64,000 bases of DNA from positions 31,837,746-31,901,745 of the forward strand of contig CAKMRJ010003334.1 of assembly GCA_928212115.1 (NCBI GenBank), given 5' to 3'. The notes beneath the pieces were generated by a model. The model was given only the letters and a program-made list of their open reading frames with translations. It was not told the DNA's origin and did not search any database. This DNA comes from Lactuca virosa (taxonomy: Eukaryota > Streptophyta > Magnoliopsida > Asterales > Asteraceae). Every line of letters starts with the position of its first letter. The first letter of the stretch is position 1. Shown piece after piece: positions 23,799-35,067 of the stretch. Made by a program: the position numbers and the translations under genes.

Positions 23799-24931
23799 TA
23801 ATACCGGCCCAAGAGGTGTTCAAGGTATGCCTATAAACAAAACCCACTAAAATTTAGGGCCCATAAAATTTCAGATTTTATATTAGCATTTCTTTCTTTT
23901 TTGGCCCAAATAGGTTAAGCAATATATGGCGTATCAGGGGAGAAAGGAATGATGCATGCAGCTAAGTAGGAACGTGGAATCATGAGCGGGAGATGACCAT
24001 TTTGTTCCTTCATCCTCGTTAGGAATCATAAATATTAATTGGTGTTGCACCAATTAACGGTTGCTAGTAGCCTAGCAACATCGATCTTGTTTTCTTATGT
24101 GTTTGTTGCTTAAATCCAGAAAAATCATTCAAAAGAAATCCATTAATCCTTTGAATTCAAATGAAAACCACTCGTTTAATCAAAGATTTGAGTTTATACT
24201 TCTTTCTTCACAAAATCACAAGAAAATCGCTCATTCAGCCAAAAGTCAGCAACAACAGATTTCTTTTTTATTCATATTTCAATTAATCAAAAGCAAATTG
24301 GAATCGGAAATGAGGTGCCGAGGTTCGAAAATCGGAATACGGGCCTAAGGAAGAAAACCAAAAGGTAAATCATTTTTTTATTATTGTTTATGATTCTTAT
24401 TTCTGATATTGTTTTGAAGTAAATCAACCTTTTTTCATTCTTTTTTATTCTTATTTTCTTGAATTTAGAAGCATTGAAGCAATAATATCTTGATGTCAAT
24501 CGAGCTTTTCGAGGTTCAAAAGTTTATGATTTCGAAAATTAGAAGGTATTATAATTTTTTTTTCTATCTGATCCATTTTTGATATTGGTTTATAAGTAAA
24601 TCATTTTTTTTCCATTCTTTAATGTTTATGATTCTTATTTTCTCTATCTCAGAAGCATTGAAGAAACAAATTATTGACTGTCAATCCAAATTTTTGAGGT
24701 TTACAAGTTTTTGATTTCAGATTGTCTTGAAGTGTCGAAAATCAGAATGTTTGATGTCGTCGAATACAAGAAAAAAATGTGTATTATTTTGAACGAACTT
24801 TTAATTTTTTGTAATCTACAATAGAATATGAAAAATTATAACTTTGTCCTTGAATTTATATATTTTTCAAGTTTTAGGACCTATTTTTTATTAAGTTGCA
24901 CAGGGTCTCCGAAATCTCGCGGCCGACCCTG
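23799..24931. mobile_element. Non-autonomous hAT element 2, decayed
   Basis: Flanked by the perfect 8-bp duplication ATTCCTCA (23791-23798 and 24932-24939). The right terminus reads, inward, CAGGGTCGGCCG; the left terminus (TAATACCGGCCC) is degraded but keeps the CCGGCCC core. Sub-terminal GC-rich sequences resemble hAT element 1 (CCCATAGGGCCC type). The interior is AT-rich and non-coding. Confidence 0.75.
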
Positions 24932-24939
24932 ATTCCTCA

Positions 24940-25373
24940 CCTCCTATCCACACTAAGAACTACTCTCTTCATGCACCCTAAGAGCTATTATCTTCTCCGA
25001 TAACATTTTTGCCATCGTGCGCGTCTATATTAACTACTAGACTAAATGTACTCACATGTCTCACCGGAAAGCTTCACCCACCCCCATCGGGGTCTCCTTG
25101 CTAAAAAGTACCAGTAATGACCACCATCATTGATGATGTTGGACCACCGCTAAAATTGATTATGAAACCTGAAATAAGACTTGCACCTTTTGGCGAAAAC
25201 CTCAGCATTCGATTCTAAAACTTGGAATCAAGGAATCTATCGATGGTAATGATCGAATCCATAACAGCACCGCTAGTTCCTTACTTCTCTCGTCGGAATC
25301 CAATTTACATATTTGACCCATAACCCTCAGTGGGCTAGCAAAGTGAGGTGCTATGATTTCGATGATGGTGTTG
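24940..25373. other. Unassigned sequence between hAT 2 and the copia element
   Basis: Moderate GC content. The minus-strand frame in 25202-25378 (IIEIIAPHFASPLRVMGQIC...) runs into the LTR and matches nothing I recognise. Possibly part of an older element or a gene fragment that continues after 33107. Confidence 0.4.
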
Positions 25374-25378
25374 GTTGT

Positions 25379-26179
25379 TGATGGGTTTATGCCATAAGAA
25401 CATCCTATGTGCTCATGCAAACCCTAATGCTTGGATCTAGGTTTCTCTATTGTACATGCATTCATCCAAGACTATAAACCCTAGATCTAGCATGTGATAA
25501 TCAATATTAACATATGAATTAGGGTTTAGATCATACCTTAATTGTTATGTAGCAATAACAATCTCAAATCCTCCTTGTAATGGCTTTAGAAAGCTTAGAG
25601 TCACAAGTGTCACTCATCTAATGGCTCACAAACACCAAGAGCAAGAGGATGAAGAATAAGGAAAGAGGAGGCTGCCCAAAACGTGTGGAAACCCTAGTGG
25701 AACTCTTAGCCACGTTTTTGGGGCTTAAGGGTACTATATATACATGTAGGCTATTAGGGTTTTCAACTAGGAAACCCTAATCTGACTGCTTAAGCCCTAA
25801 GCAGCCCATGGACCCTTTTAGAATATCCCTTGGGCGATTTCTAATGGGTTTCCCCATAGAATTCGTCCAACCTATTATTCCAAGGTGATCCATAGCCCAA
25901 ATGCAATTATCTTATAATTACAGTTCCAGTCCCTTAAGTTTAATTAATCTCTTTTAGCCACAAAATTAATTATCAATTAATTCTTGACTAATATTAATTA
26001 AACAATATGATTTCTCCTTTAATATATTATTCTCATAATATATTAATAAATCATAATTAATCCTTTCTCTCCATAATTCATCCTATCAAGTTGCTTTGGT
26101 GAAGGCAACCCAAAAGGACCATGCACCATCGGGTCAAGTACATACCAAAATAGTTATGGACTTAGACACTAATCCAACA
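25379..26179 (-). repeat. 3' LTR of copia TR-GAG element
   Basis: 801 bp, ends TGATGGG...CCAACA on the plus strand. TATATATA box on the minus strand at 25735-25742. Confidence 0.95.
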
Positions 26180-29100
26180 GTCTCCCACTTGGATAAGTCT
26201 AATAACTATTCTGCGTATGACTTCAGATCCTGATCTGCAATCGTAGCTTTCAAAAACCGCTGTCAACTCTGATCCTATCAGAAGCGTGTCCTTTAGATAA
26301 GGGATCATATATTCCTCCATTCTAGATATCGTATAGACTGAGACATGGATTTAAATCATTCTCTCTGTCTATGTGTTGTTTCCCGATTTCCGATTTATGA
26401 CGACTGACAACAGACTACAATTGAACACATCAAATTAGTCCCGGCTTGGCCAAGCGCTTAGTTGTCATCACTAAATCATCGAGGGGCCCACAGATATCGC
26501 TTTCATCCTACTTTGGATAAAAGGAACGGATAAACTTTGATTCAATGCTTGCTTGCACTCACTTACCGAATCACACACAACAATATGTTTTATGACACCA
26601 AGTTACTGGTGCGTTTACATATTATCAATGTGTAACCGACTCACAAGATACAACTCACACATCTCGGTTTCAAGAATATAAGATATTATCGTCTCACCAG
26701 TCACTCGTGATAAAATCCATGAAGTGATCCAAGTGAGCGTGGGTTTAATCCAATGCTCAAATCATATTCATAAGCACTCATGAACGTTGCAGCAAACATT
26801 TGCTTATGTCTAATACACTTTAGACAATCTACAAACCAATTCATGACAGTCTTCATTCATACCTACTTCCAACATATGAACGACTGTGGACCATTCGAAT
26901 AATTTGATTATTCTGAAATAATTTAATTATTCAGGAAGTCAAAACATGCAAAGTGAAACACAAGAATAATACTAATCCCATATGGCCCCAAACTCTGGGT
27001 ATAAATAAAACATTTTATTTAATCACCATATTGATTACTCATTATTTGTTATTTCGGGTAATCAACTTCTTACTTGAATTATTACTACACTTGTCCCATG
27101 CTCTCAGCATGCACACAATGTTTACCTATGGTCCTTTCTTTGTGAAATAGATCAAATGAACACATTTCCAATCATATTCATTTCACAACTCCCAATCCTT
27201 ATCACAAGTATAAGAATATCAAATTCTTGTTACTTATGCTAGATTCTAACATTTTATGCAATGATTCTTTCGTAAAGTCACAGCTCAAAATCATCAAGAC
27301 TCGGCCAATCTCTATCAGAAACAATTCTATAGATATGATGTCTCTCACTCAAAGTACATTCCTTTGAACATCCTTCTTGCATAAAAGTTTCTAATCTAGA
27401 CATAGATTCTTAATATCTAACTCCCAATATGGAAACATTTCCATATTTGGCATATGACAATTCATTCTTAATAGAATCTTATCTATTCATAATAATGTCA
27501 TCCAATACCATACTTCCAACTACTCACAAGCGACCAATCCTCAGCGAGCTTTGGATCGTCCTTTGATAGTTGTTTAATTATTTTAGTCAAAACCGATTCT
27601 AGTCCTTTTTCCCTCTAAATGCGCTAGACATTTTGAAAATTTTAGAATGGTCAAATATTATAGCACTTGCAATCGATCCTATACCCGAAGCGTATGGAAC
27701 ACGATGCATAATGTCTTACATAAAGATATGATGCTTTATCCATCTTCTGCCATAATATTTTATGTGTCTCGTTCTTACAATTCGAACTATGAAGAGGGAT
27801 GCCGTAATCATAATCGAAATTTAAGAACACACTATGTATCCTTTGACTAAATTTATTAAAATTTCTCAATCTAAGCTTTAGATTTTGAAACGAAGTACAA
27901 TATTCTCTCCCTTAATTATAGCAAAACAACTATTCAACCCTTACGACTTTGCAAAGTATGACTCTTGTTTTCTATAATTAATATTGCTAACTTGCAATAC
28001 TTGCCTTAATAATCATACAAGCACAACATTTATGCTCCCACTATCATGATGATTATTATCATATAAGCATAACACTTATGCTCCCACTAGCTTTGACATG
28101 TTTTAGAAAACAACTGAACTTCCAGAAAACAATACTTATTGAATTTCTGAAGTTCATATTTCTAATACCTAATGCTTTGATAATCCTTTATCTAAGCTTC
28201 TTAAACTTATACACCTTTGCCTTAGATAGCTCATATGTGTGTCTAAACAATCCAGACTAATTGCCAAATCTCACAATCGAATTATGGAAAGGGATGCCGT
28301 AACCATAATAGAATTCGAGAATACAATTTCACAATCACTATCTTCTTAAAATCTCTCTTAGTGAAAGCATTTCCTCACAGTCATTTTCATGAAGGAGGGA
28401 ATCTTATGACACTTAGATTTTAATGGTGTATGTGTTCCTATCCATGCGAATTTGTCAAAACCAAAGTTTGCGACAAATCCAAACTCATATGGACTGAACT
28501 TTCTCAATCTTGATTTCTTGCCTTATGGTAACACGAGTGCCCACCATGTCTTCCAAGTAGTTAAGCAGCTCACCCTTTCATATCAACGTACTTTTCATTG
28601 ATCAAGGTGCTTGCCTTTTATGCGTTCAAATGAGAACTCATAGAACTCACATGCATAATTAACTTAATTGGAATGGCACAGAAACAAAATAATGTCAACA
28701 CGATAGGTTGTAAACCTCAAGTCGTGTGCTAGTGATGATCGATAAGGTTTATTCTCGATTAGTTCTTGAAACTTTTCAAGACCATTAAGACTCCCACTGA
28801 CTCCTTGACATATAAGATTCTTTTGTCAATAAACATTTCTCGACAAACAAATATTCAAGAGTTAGTGTAGTTTTTATCAAGACAAAACACTTCACTAAAT
28901 TGGCCCTAGTTGGTCTTTGTCTTATCCAAGACATCACAACTTTCCAATTGTGCAAGAATAAGAAAACCTTTTCAAATTTCACATTTGATGAATGTTATAA
29001 ACCTTCTTAAGACTTGTCACTCAATTCACAATCTTAACTCTAAGACTTGGTTTTGGAACGAAGTATGATTGACTTCTTGATTTAACCATTTCTTCAATTC

Positions 29101-29961
29101 TTGATTCCTCTTCTCAGACATACAATTGCACTAAGACTCACTTAGAGGATCAATTGAGATATGGTTCTTAATCATTAAGACCTATCATAAAACATAATAA
29201 AAAGGTACTCTCCCTTCTTCTTAGAATAGAGAAACTTTTATCTTTCTGCCTACTTGATTCTTCTTATTCGTTCTGCTATTTATTGAAACTCTTTCAATCA
29301 ATTGAGAATTACACTTAATCTCATAAGTATAATCATATTTACTTAACCTTAGTAAATCATGACGAATATCTTTGTTACTCTTGTGGTGGACTTGATCAAC
29401 ACACAACCTTGTGTACTCGATCTCCTAGTCCTTCACTTGACACTTTGTCAATGAATTAGTCTAATTTCCAAATATGAAATTTCTCATTCATCATGCAACC
29501 AAGTTGTATGATTCCAAGTTTCTGTCCAATTGAAACTTGGGCGATGAGAAACTTTCCCTATTTGGTAAATTCTTGACCTTTCCACAAATAACATAATTAA
29601 GAATCAAATCCATTATTGCTAATAATAGAAACTTACATCAATTTTTCATACACGCCATTGCAAGGATAAATAAATAATATAAAATCAAAATTTATATTAT
29701 TGCGGAAAAATTTGTCCTTACAATGCAATTCAACTGAAAAACTATGTTGTTAAATATTCCTAAGCAATCTATTCTAACTCCAAGTAGTAGCTTAAGATTC
29801 TAATCTTCAAGTAATGCGATCGAAATCCATTTCTTCACGATTAGATTCCGCTCACTTCTTCCCTTAAGATTCCTCTCTTTTCTTCGATCCTACAAGACAT
29901 CGAAATGTAATCTTATCACATTATGTATTAAGAATCTAGAATAGGAACTTAAAAGAGTTAG
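26180..29961 (-). other. Non-coding interior of copia TR-GAG element
   Basis: About 3.8 kb between the 3' LTR and gag. It begins (minus-strand end) with the purine tract AAGTGGGAGAC at 26180-26190. Stop codons are dense in all frames. GGGATGCCGTAA-containing stretches recur (27797, 28290, also 30769). No pol domain was found. Confidence 0.75.
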
Positions 29962-30657
29962 TTAATGGATTTTACCTAAAGTAGAGCCATACGTTTTGAC
30001 TCTCCCATCTCTTAGATCTCTTAGGTAAATAGGGCAGCTTCGTCTCCAATGCCCCTTCTCTTGGCAATAAAAGCAAATTGACTCTTTTGGAACAACACAC
30101 GGAACTACTTCTGACTTTGCCTTTCTCTTATGATCAAACTTTTCGATCATGGCATGCCTTTCGTTGCCATTGTCTATATCCATAGAGGTCTGGAAGGCAG
30201 ATCCACCAATCAACTTTGCTTTTCCAGTGCGCCAAATCATTGCTGATTCAGCAGCAATAAGCATATAGGTGAGATCGATGAGGGTTACGTCGTGGTTCAT
30301 CATATAGTACTCTCTTACGAACTCACTATATGAGTCAGGAAGTGACTGAAGAACCCAGTCAACAGCCAGCTCCTCACAGACAACAGACCCCAACATTCTT
30401 AACTTATCAATGTGCGACTTCATCTCTAGGACGTGTGCACACACTGACTTTCCTTCTTCATGTTTACTTGCCAAAAGGGCTTGAGTGAGTTTGAACTTTT
30501 CAACCTTTTGAACTTGTGGGTTAGGGAGAACAATAGGAGGAGGTGGAGGAAGTGAAGCATGATCTCGTGTTCCTCGATCGAATCGTGGAATATCATCTTC
30601 ATGTGAAAAGCTTGTTCCACGGGATTTGGGAAGACCATAGTTGTCATACTTTGACAT
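29962..30657 (-). CDS. Copia-type Gag polyprotein with altered N terminus
   Basis: 231 residues, intact. Residues about 50-160 match the C-terminal half of the copia gag (UBN2) domain: VEKFKLTQALLASKHEEGKS, then the VDWVLQSLPDSYSEFV block. A CCHC zinc knuckle follows (CFYCQEKGHWRRSCP). Gag forms the particle and binds element RNA. Residues 1-49 are unlike normal gag: a charged segment followed by PPPPP, replacing the usual N-terminal part with the W-x-x-N/R-I motif that the copia gag at 60,755 has. The frame ends shortly after the knuckle, with no protease fused. The initiating ATG follows the leader (30658-32287). The chimeric start may be a deletion/fusion product. Confidence 0.85.
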   Translation of the reverse strand: MSKYDNYGLPKSRGTSFSHEDDIPRFDRGTRDHASLPPPPPIVLPNPQVQKVEKFKLTQALLASKHEEGKSVCAHVLEMKSHIDKLRMLGSVVCEELAVDWVLQSLPDSYSEFVREYYMMNHDVTLIDLTYMLIAAESAMIWRTGKAKLIGGSAFQTSMDIDNGNERHAMIEKFDHKRKAKSEVVPCVVPKESICFYCQEKGHWRRSCPIYLRDLRDGRVKTYGSTLGKIH

Positions 30658-31028
30658 CTACAAAACGGGAGAAAAATTCAAGTTAGTTGATTGATTGAGT
30701 CCTTAATAAATCACCCAAATGAGATATTAAGGCTAGGACCCAACACAATACTCTACAACTTGGGAGAGGGATGCCGTAACCCAAATTGCAGAACATTTGA
30801 AGGTAAGTGAATGACGATTCACTAATTTCCACCATGAAAAACGAAAAAGAAATTTAAGTTTTAAATCTATTGAAAATTCCTAGATCTTTTGAGATTCATT
30901 GAACATTTCAATGGCATGTTTAAATCTCGATATGCCCCTCGATTTGTGACTGGGATGCCGAGGATCACAAAACAGGGTGTGAATAACCATGCAAACTTAC
31001 ATGGTGCCCCCAATGTTACAGTCACCTA

Positions 31029-31064
31029 TTCGATGTGCCGGTTAACCACACACGCTCCACCGAA
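31029..31064 (-). ncRNA. Leader hairpin 2 of copia TR-GAG element
   Basis: Minus-strand stem TTCGGTG / CATCGAA (7 bp, one G-T wobble) closing a 22-nt loop that contains the palindrome GGTTAACC. The matching hairpin in the plus-strand copia element (60344-60379) has the same loop but an A-T instead of T-A outer pair. It lies in the transcribed leader between primer-binding site and gag. Confidence 0.6.
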
Positions 31065-31108
31065 CTATGACAAACAATGAGTCACCCTTTGCTACCTTTG
31101 CTTAGTAC

Positions 31109-31147
31109 CATTTAGTGTGCCGGTTAGCCACACACGCTCCACTAATG
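31109..31147 (-). ncRNA. Leader hairpin 1 of copia TR-GAG element
   Basis: Minus-strand stem CATTAGTG / CACTAAATG (8 bp with a bulged A) closing a 22-nt loop that differs from hairpin 2 at one base (GGCTAACC, palindrome broken). Located 45 nt upstream of hairpin 2 in the transcript. Confidence 0.6.
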
Positions 31148-32136
31148 TCTTCGCAAGGGCACAAAGTGTAATTTCATGGAATTGCATCAATTCACTTTTG
31201 TCTAAAGTAACTAAGATTGGGAATTTTGTATAAGACATTTAGTTACTTAATACTTCATTATACTTTTAATGGAAAGGGTTTGCCCTATCCTACCCGTTCG
31301 GCTAACGACCCTCCACTAGTCAAGAGTGCGGTGGGTAAGAGTGGATACCCATTCAATCGCCATTTTATAGGCAATTTCCTTAAACACCCCTTATAGACTA
31401 GCTTCGTGAATGAGGCCTACTAACGGTAAGACTGACTGTTTACTCATACATATATATAATACTAGACTTTTAATGTTATATATAGTATAGGGTGTATTTT
31501 ACACTTTTAAAATACTAGGTGGTCTAATTTAATAAAACATACTTTTAATTTAATTAAATGTAAACCATATCACTATGGATTTATTAACTCTCTTTTAATT
31601 ATACACTTAATTAATTTAATAAAACCATAAGGGTGTGATTTGAACTTTTCAAAAACAATACTAGGGTTTTAGAATCTAACATTTCTAAATTAAACTTTTA
31701 ATCAACTTTTAAATTCCAAAACTTGAGGGCAAGTTTTGAAACATTTCAAAACATTAGGGTTTAGAATTTAAATATTTCAAATCAAACCTTTTAATCAAAA
31801 TTTAAATTCCAAAACTTGAGGGCAAGTATTTGAAACATTTCAAAAACACAAGGATCAAATAGCAAATAATTTAAATTAAACAATTAATTTAATGATTATC
31901 TAAATTTGACCTAATTTCAATTTCTTGCAAGATAAGTTACCCAATTAATACAAATAATTAATCTTTAATCATATAAGGAAGTTATTATCTAATCAATTGG
32001 TAATTATCTTTTGTTTAATCAAGGATATTCTCAAATATAAGATAAAATTCGAATATTAAAGACCCAAAACAATTAAGGCAAGTATCCTCAAGCAAAATAG
32101 CAAGAAATCCCGAAATCTGCTCTTACTGACGCTCGA

Positions 32137-32209
32137 ACTCGCCGAGTTCCTCTATGGACTCGCCGAGTTGGAGCAACTCGCCGAGTCCACATTGGAACTC
32201 GCCGAGTTC
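32137..32209. repeat. Cluster of four CTCGCCGAG motifs in copia leader
   Basis: Four copies of ACTCGCCGAGT within 73 bp, about 90 bp from the primer-binding site. The same near-palindrome fills the gypsy LTRs in this window. Confidence 0.85.
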
Positions 32210-32287
32210 ATCAGTCAGGGAGCCAAAAAATCGATTTTGAAGCTTGAACAAATAACCAAGGCATCAATACAATAGAAACCAATCAAG

Positions 32288-32299
32288 GCTCTGATACCA
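32288..32299 (-). other. Primer-binding site (initiator tRNA-Met) of copia TR-GAG element
   Basis: Minus strand TGGTATCAGAGC, one base inside the 5' LTR, the standard plant tRNA-iMet complement. Confidence 0.95.
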
Positions 32300-32300
32300 C

Positions 32301-33101
32301 TGATGGGTTTAGGCCATAAGAACATCCTATGTGCTCATGCAAACCCTAATGCTTGGATCTAGGTTTCTCTATTGTACATGCATTCATCCAAGACTATAAA
32401 CCCTAGATCTAGCATGTGATAATCAATATTAACATATGAATTAGGGTTTAGATCATACCTTAATTGTTATGTAGCAATAACAATCTCAAATCCTCCTTGT
32501 AATGGCTTTAGAAAGCTTAGAGTCACAAGTGTCACTCCTCTAATGGCTCACAAACACCAAGAGCAAGAGGATGAAGAATAAGGAAAGAGGAGGCTGCCCA
32601 AAACGTGTGGAAACCCTAGTGGAACTCTTAGCCACGTTTTTGGGGCTTAAGGGTACTATATATACATGTAGGCTATTAGGGTTTTCAACTAGGAAACCCT
32701 AATCTGACTGCTTAAGCCCTAAGCAGCCCATGGACCCTTTTAGAATATCCCTTGGGCGATTTCTAATGGGTTTCCCCATAGAATTCGTCCAACCTATTAT
32801 TCCAAGGTGATCCATAGCCCAAATGCAATTATCTTATAATTACAGTTCCAGTCCCTTAAGTTTAATTAATCTCTTTTAGCCACAAAATTAATTATCAATT
32901 AATTCTTGACTAATATTAATTAAACAATATGATTTCTCCTTTAATATATTATTCTCATAATATATTAATAAATCATAATTAATCCTTTCTCTCCATAATT
33001 CATCCTATCAAGTTGCTTTGGTGAAGGCAACCCAAAAGGACCATGCACCATCGGGTCAAGTACATACCAAAATAGTTATGGACTTAGACACTAATCCAAC
33101 A
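32301..33101 (-). repeat. 5' LTR of copia TR-GAG element
   Basis: 801 bp, near-identical to 25379-26179. TATATATA at 32657-32664 on the minus strand is the likely promoter box. Confidence 0.95.
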
Positions 33102-33106
33102 GTTGT

Positions 33107-33472
33107 GGTGATGGAGGGCTACTAGAATGAAGAGAATAAGGTGTGAGAGAATAAGGTAAACAAATTTGATTAATATGTAACCTGGACTTCAAAGCCACCA
33201 ACTTAACTAACCCAAAACAGTTAATATTGTTTGTTAAATCCATGTCATATCATGTGTAATAAGGAGTAATCTTTATCTTCGTCTTTATAAATATTATAAA
33301 GGAAGTCATTCAAATCAATATGATTTTTTTCAATTATATTTATTTGAAATCCCAAACTTTCCAAGTTCTTCTACTTAATTGTCTTTAACCATATCTATTT
33401 ATAAGTTCATAGTTCTTTAAATTAATTGAATGATTAAATACAATAGTTTGTGTATATAAGAACATTATCTTC
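33107..33472. other. Unassigned AT-rich sequence
   Basis: Between the copia target site and a gypsy LTR edge. No gene or element terminus seen. Confidence 0.4.
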
Positions 33473-35065
33473 TGTAACGACCATTTTTTTTTTACAAAAA
33501 CACATTAATTATTAGAGAAATAAAACCAGTCGTCACCCCCCATTTAAAAGTAAATTCAAAGTCCCTAGACTTTCACCAAACATTACAAGTTTAAAACCCA
33601 TGATAACAATAGCGGAAGAAAACATCCCAGAATTAAAAAAAAACATATCTCTTATTCTTTTATTAAATCTTCAAGAGAATATAGCCTGCAGTCATGCCGG
33701 TCTCTTTCCGTTGTCTGTACCTGAAGAACCTGGAAATATTAAATAACAACGGGTAAGCATAACGCTTAGTGACCATACACATTACTCTTCCATTATACAT
33801 ATCACTTATTTACAAGTAATACAACTATTACGTTTCATAAAAACATAAGCATAATCATGAACATTCCTAGCACATATTCTTGGTACCAACCATAACATTG
33901 TTCCCCCTTCCGGGAATTACCCCCCCCCCCCTTTACTTCCTAATAGGGAATAAGACATAAGAGTGTAGTTTGCCTCACTATAGGACAACCTACAATCTGT
34001 CTTACCTTGTTCACTCTACCGGATTAGGGTATCCGTGAACAAAACATGGAAAACAGGTAACGCCTACATAATAGGAGAGTTAGTGTAACTCACCTCCTTG
34101 CACTTGAGTCTTTAACTAATGTGATCTTTATGGATCCTTCCCTTTCCAAGAACCTACACACTCATTTTAATGTTATTTAGTTTATTTTGATGCATTTATG
34201 TTCATTTAGCTCATGTACATATTTCTTTATCTTCTCTTTGATTTTTATGATCTCTTAGGTACCCATTTTTTTACTTTTTTAATCATTAATAAACACTGAT
34301 AAAATTATTTTGATAAATTTACATCTTTTACCTTTCGAGATATATAAGTATCTCCTTCTAGTTATTCTTGGTTAATTTTATATTAATTTTACAAGTTAGT
34401 GACTTTATGTTGTCCTTTTCAGGACCACTCGATACTCTTGGAGTAAACACTACTAGTTCACTAGGAATTTGGTCAAACCCTTGATATGGAGGAAACTATA
34501 CATCCATATCTAACTATATTTTTTGGAATTTTGGCATTTGGAGTCTTAATGAATTTATTATGATTTTTGTAAGGCAATATATGAAATCTGTGACAGCACA
34601 TACCAGTTGGATAAGATTGACCATTCTACCCCTCAAGTTGTTGGAATTTGGAAAAATCATTCAAGGTTTGTAGAAACTAGACACGCGTAGCTTTCCAGAA
34701 AATTAGGTCTCATGATTTTTAGACACTCTATTAGTCTTGTACGAATTTTCAAAGTTGAAGGGCAGAATAGGAAAAAAAATGTGTTATTTAGCTTTTAAGC
34801 CATTTTTGGTGTTCTATTAAGAACTTAATGGTTAAGTTTGAGTTCAGAACTTTTGGTAGATTAAAAGGTCATATAAGAAGCTCTTAATATGTATTGACTA
34901 TCTAGACTGAATGACTTCATGATTTTTTTCTAGAAGAGGCTTGAAACTAGGATCTCTTTTTCCATAAGGTCATAATATTATTATGTGGGTTAAGTTTGCA
35001 ACTTAACCCATCAATCACTTCAATTGAGTACTTGGCTGGAAAATCAGGTCATTCATAGCTCATCT
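33473..35065 (-). repeat. Gypsy LTR (family 1), minus orientation
   Basis: Starts TGTAACGACC on the plus strand (the 3' end of a minus LTR) and has the LTR-like order of motifs seen in the other gypsy LTRs (ACCTGAAGAACC... then CGCTTAGTGA near 33720-33770). The right edge is not defined: reverse-transcriptase coding sequence resumes near 35068, so the purine tract and U3 start are deleted. Confidence 0.6.
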
Positions 35066-35067
35066 TC

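Larger units (their letters stand above)
25379..33101 (-). mobile_element. Ty1/copia-type LTR retrotransposon with gag only (TR-GAG type)
   Basis: Complete 7.72-kb element with 801-bp LTRs (25379-26179 and 32301-33101), target duplication GTTGT on both sides (25374-25378 and 33102-33106), a primer-binding site beside the right LTR and a purine tract beside the left LTR. Minus orientation. The LTRs differ at only a couple of positions seen by eye, so insertion is recent. Only one coding frame, a gag (29962-30657), is recognisable. 26180-29961 is AT-rich with no reverse transcriptase or integrase, so it must be mobilised in trans. Confidence 0.93.

Noticed and set aside
27647..28260. Short plus-strand frames in the copia interior as coding
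   Set aside because: The element runs on the minus strand, stops are dense and no pol motif is present.
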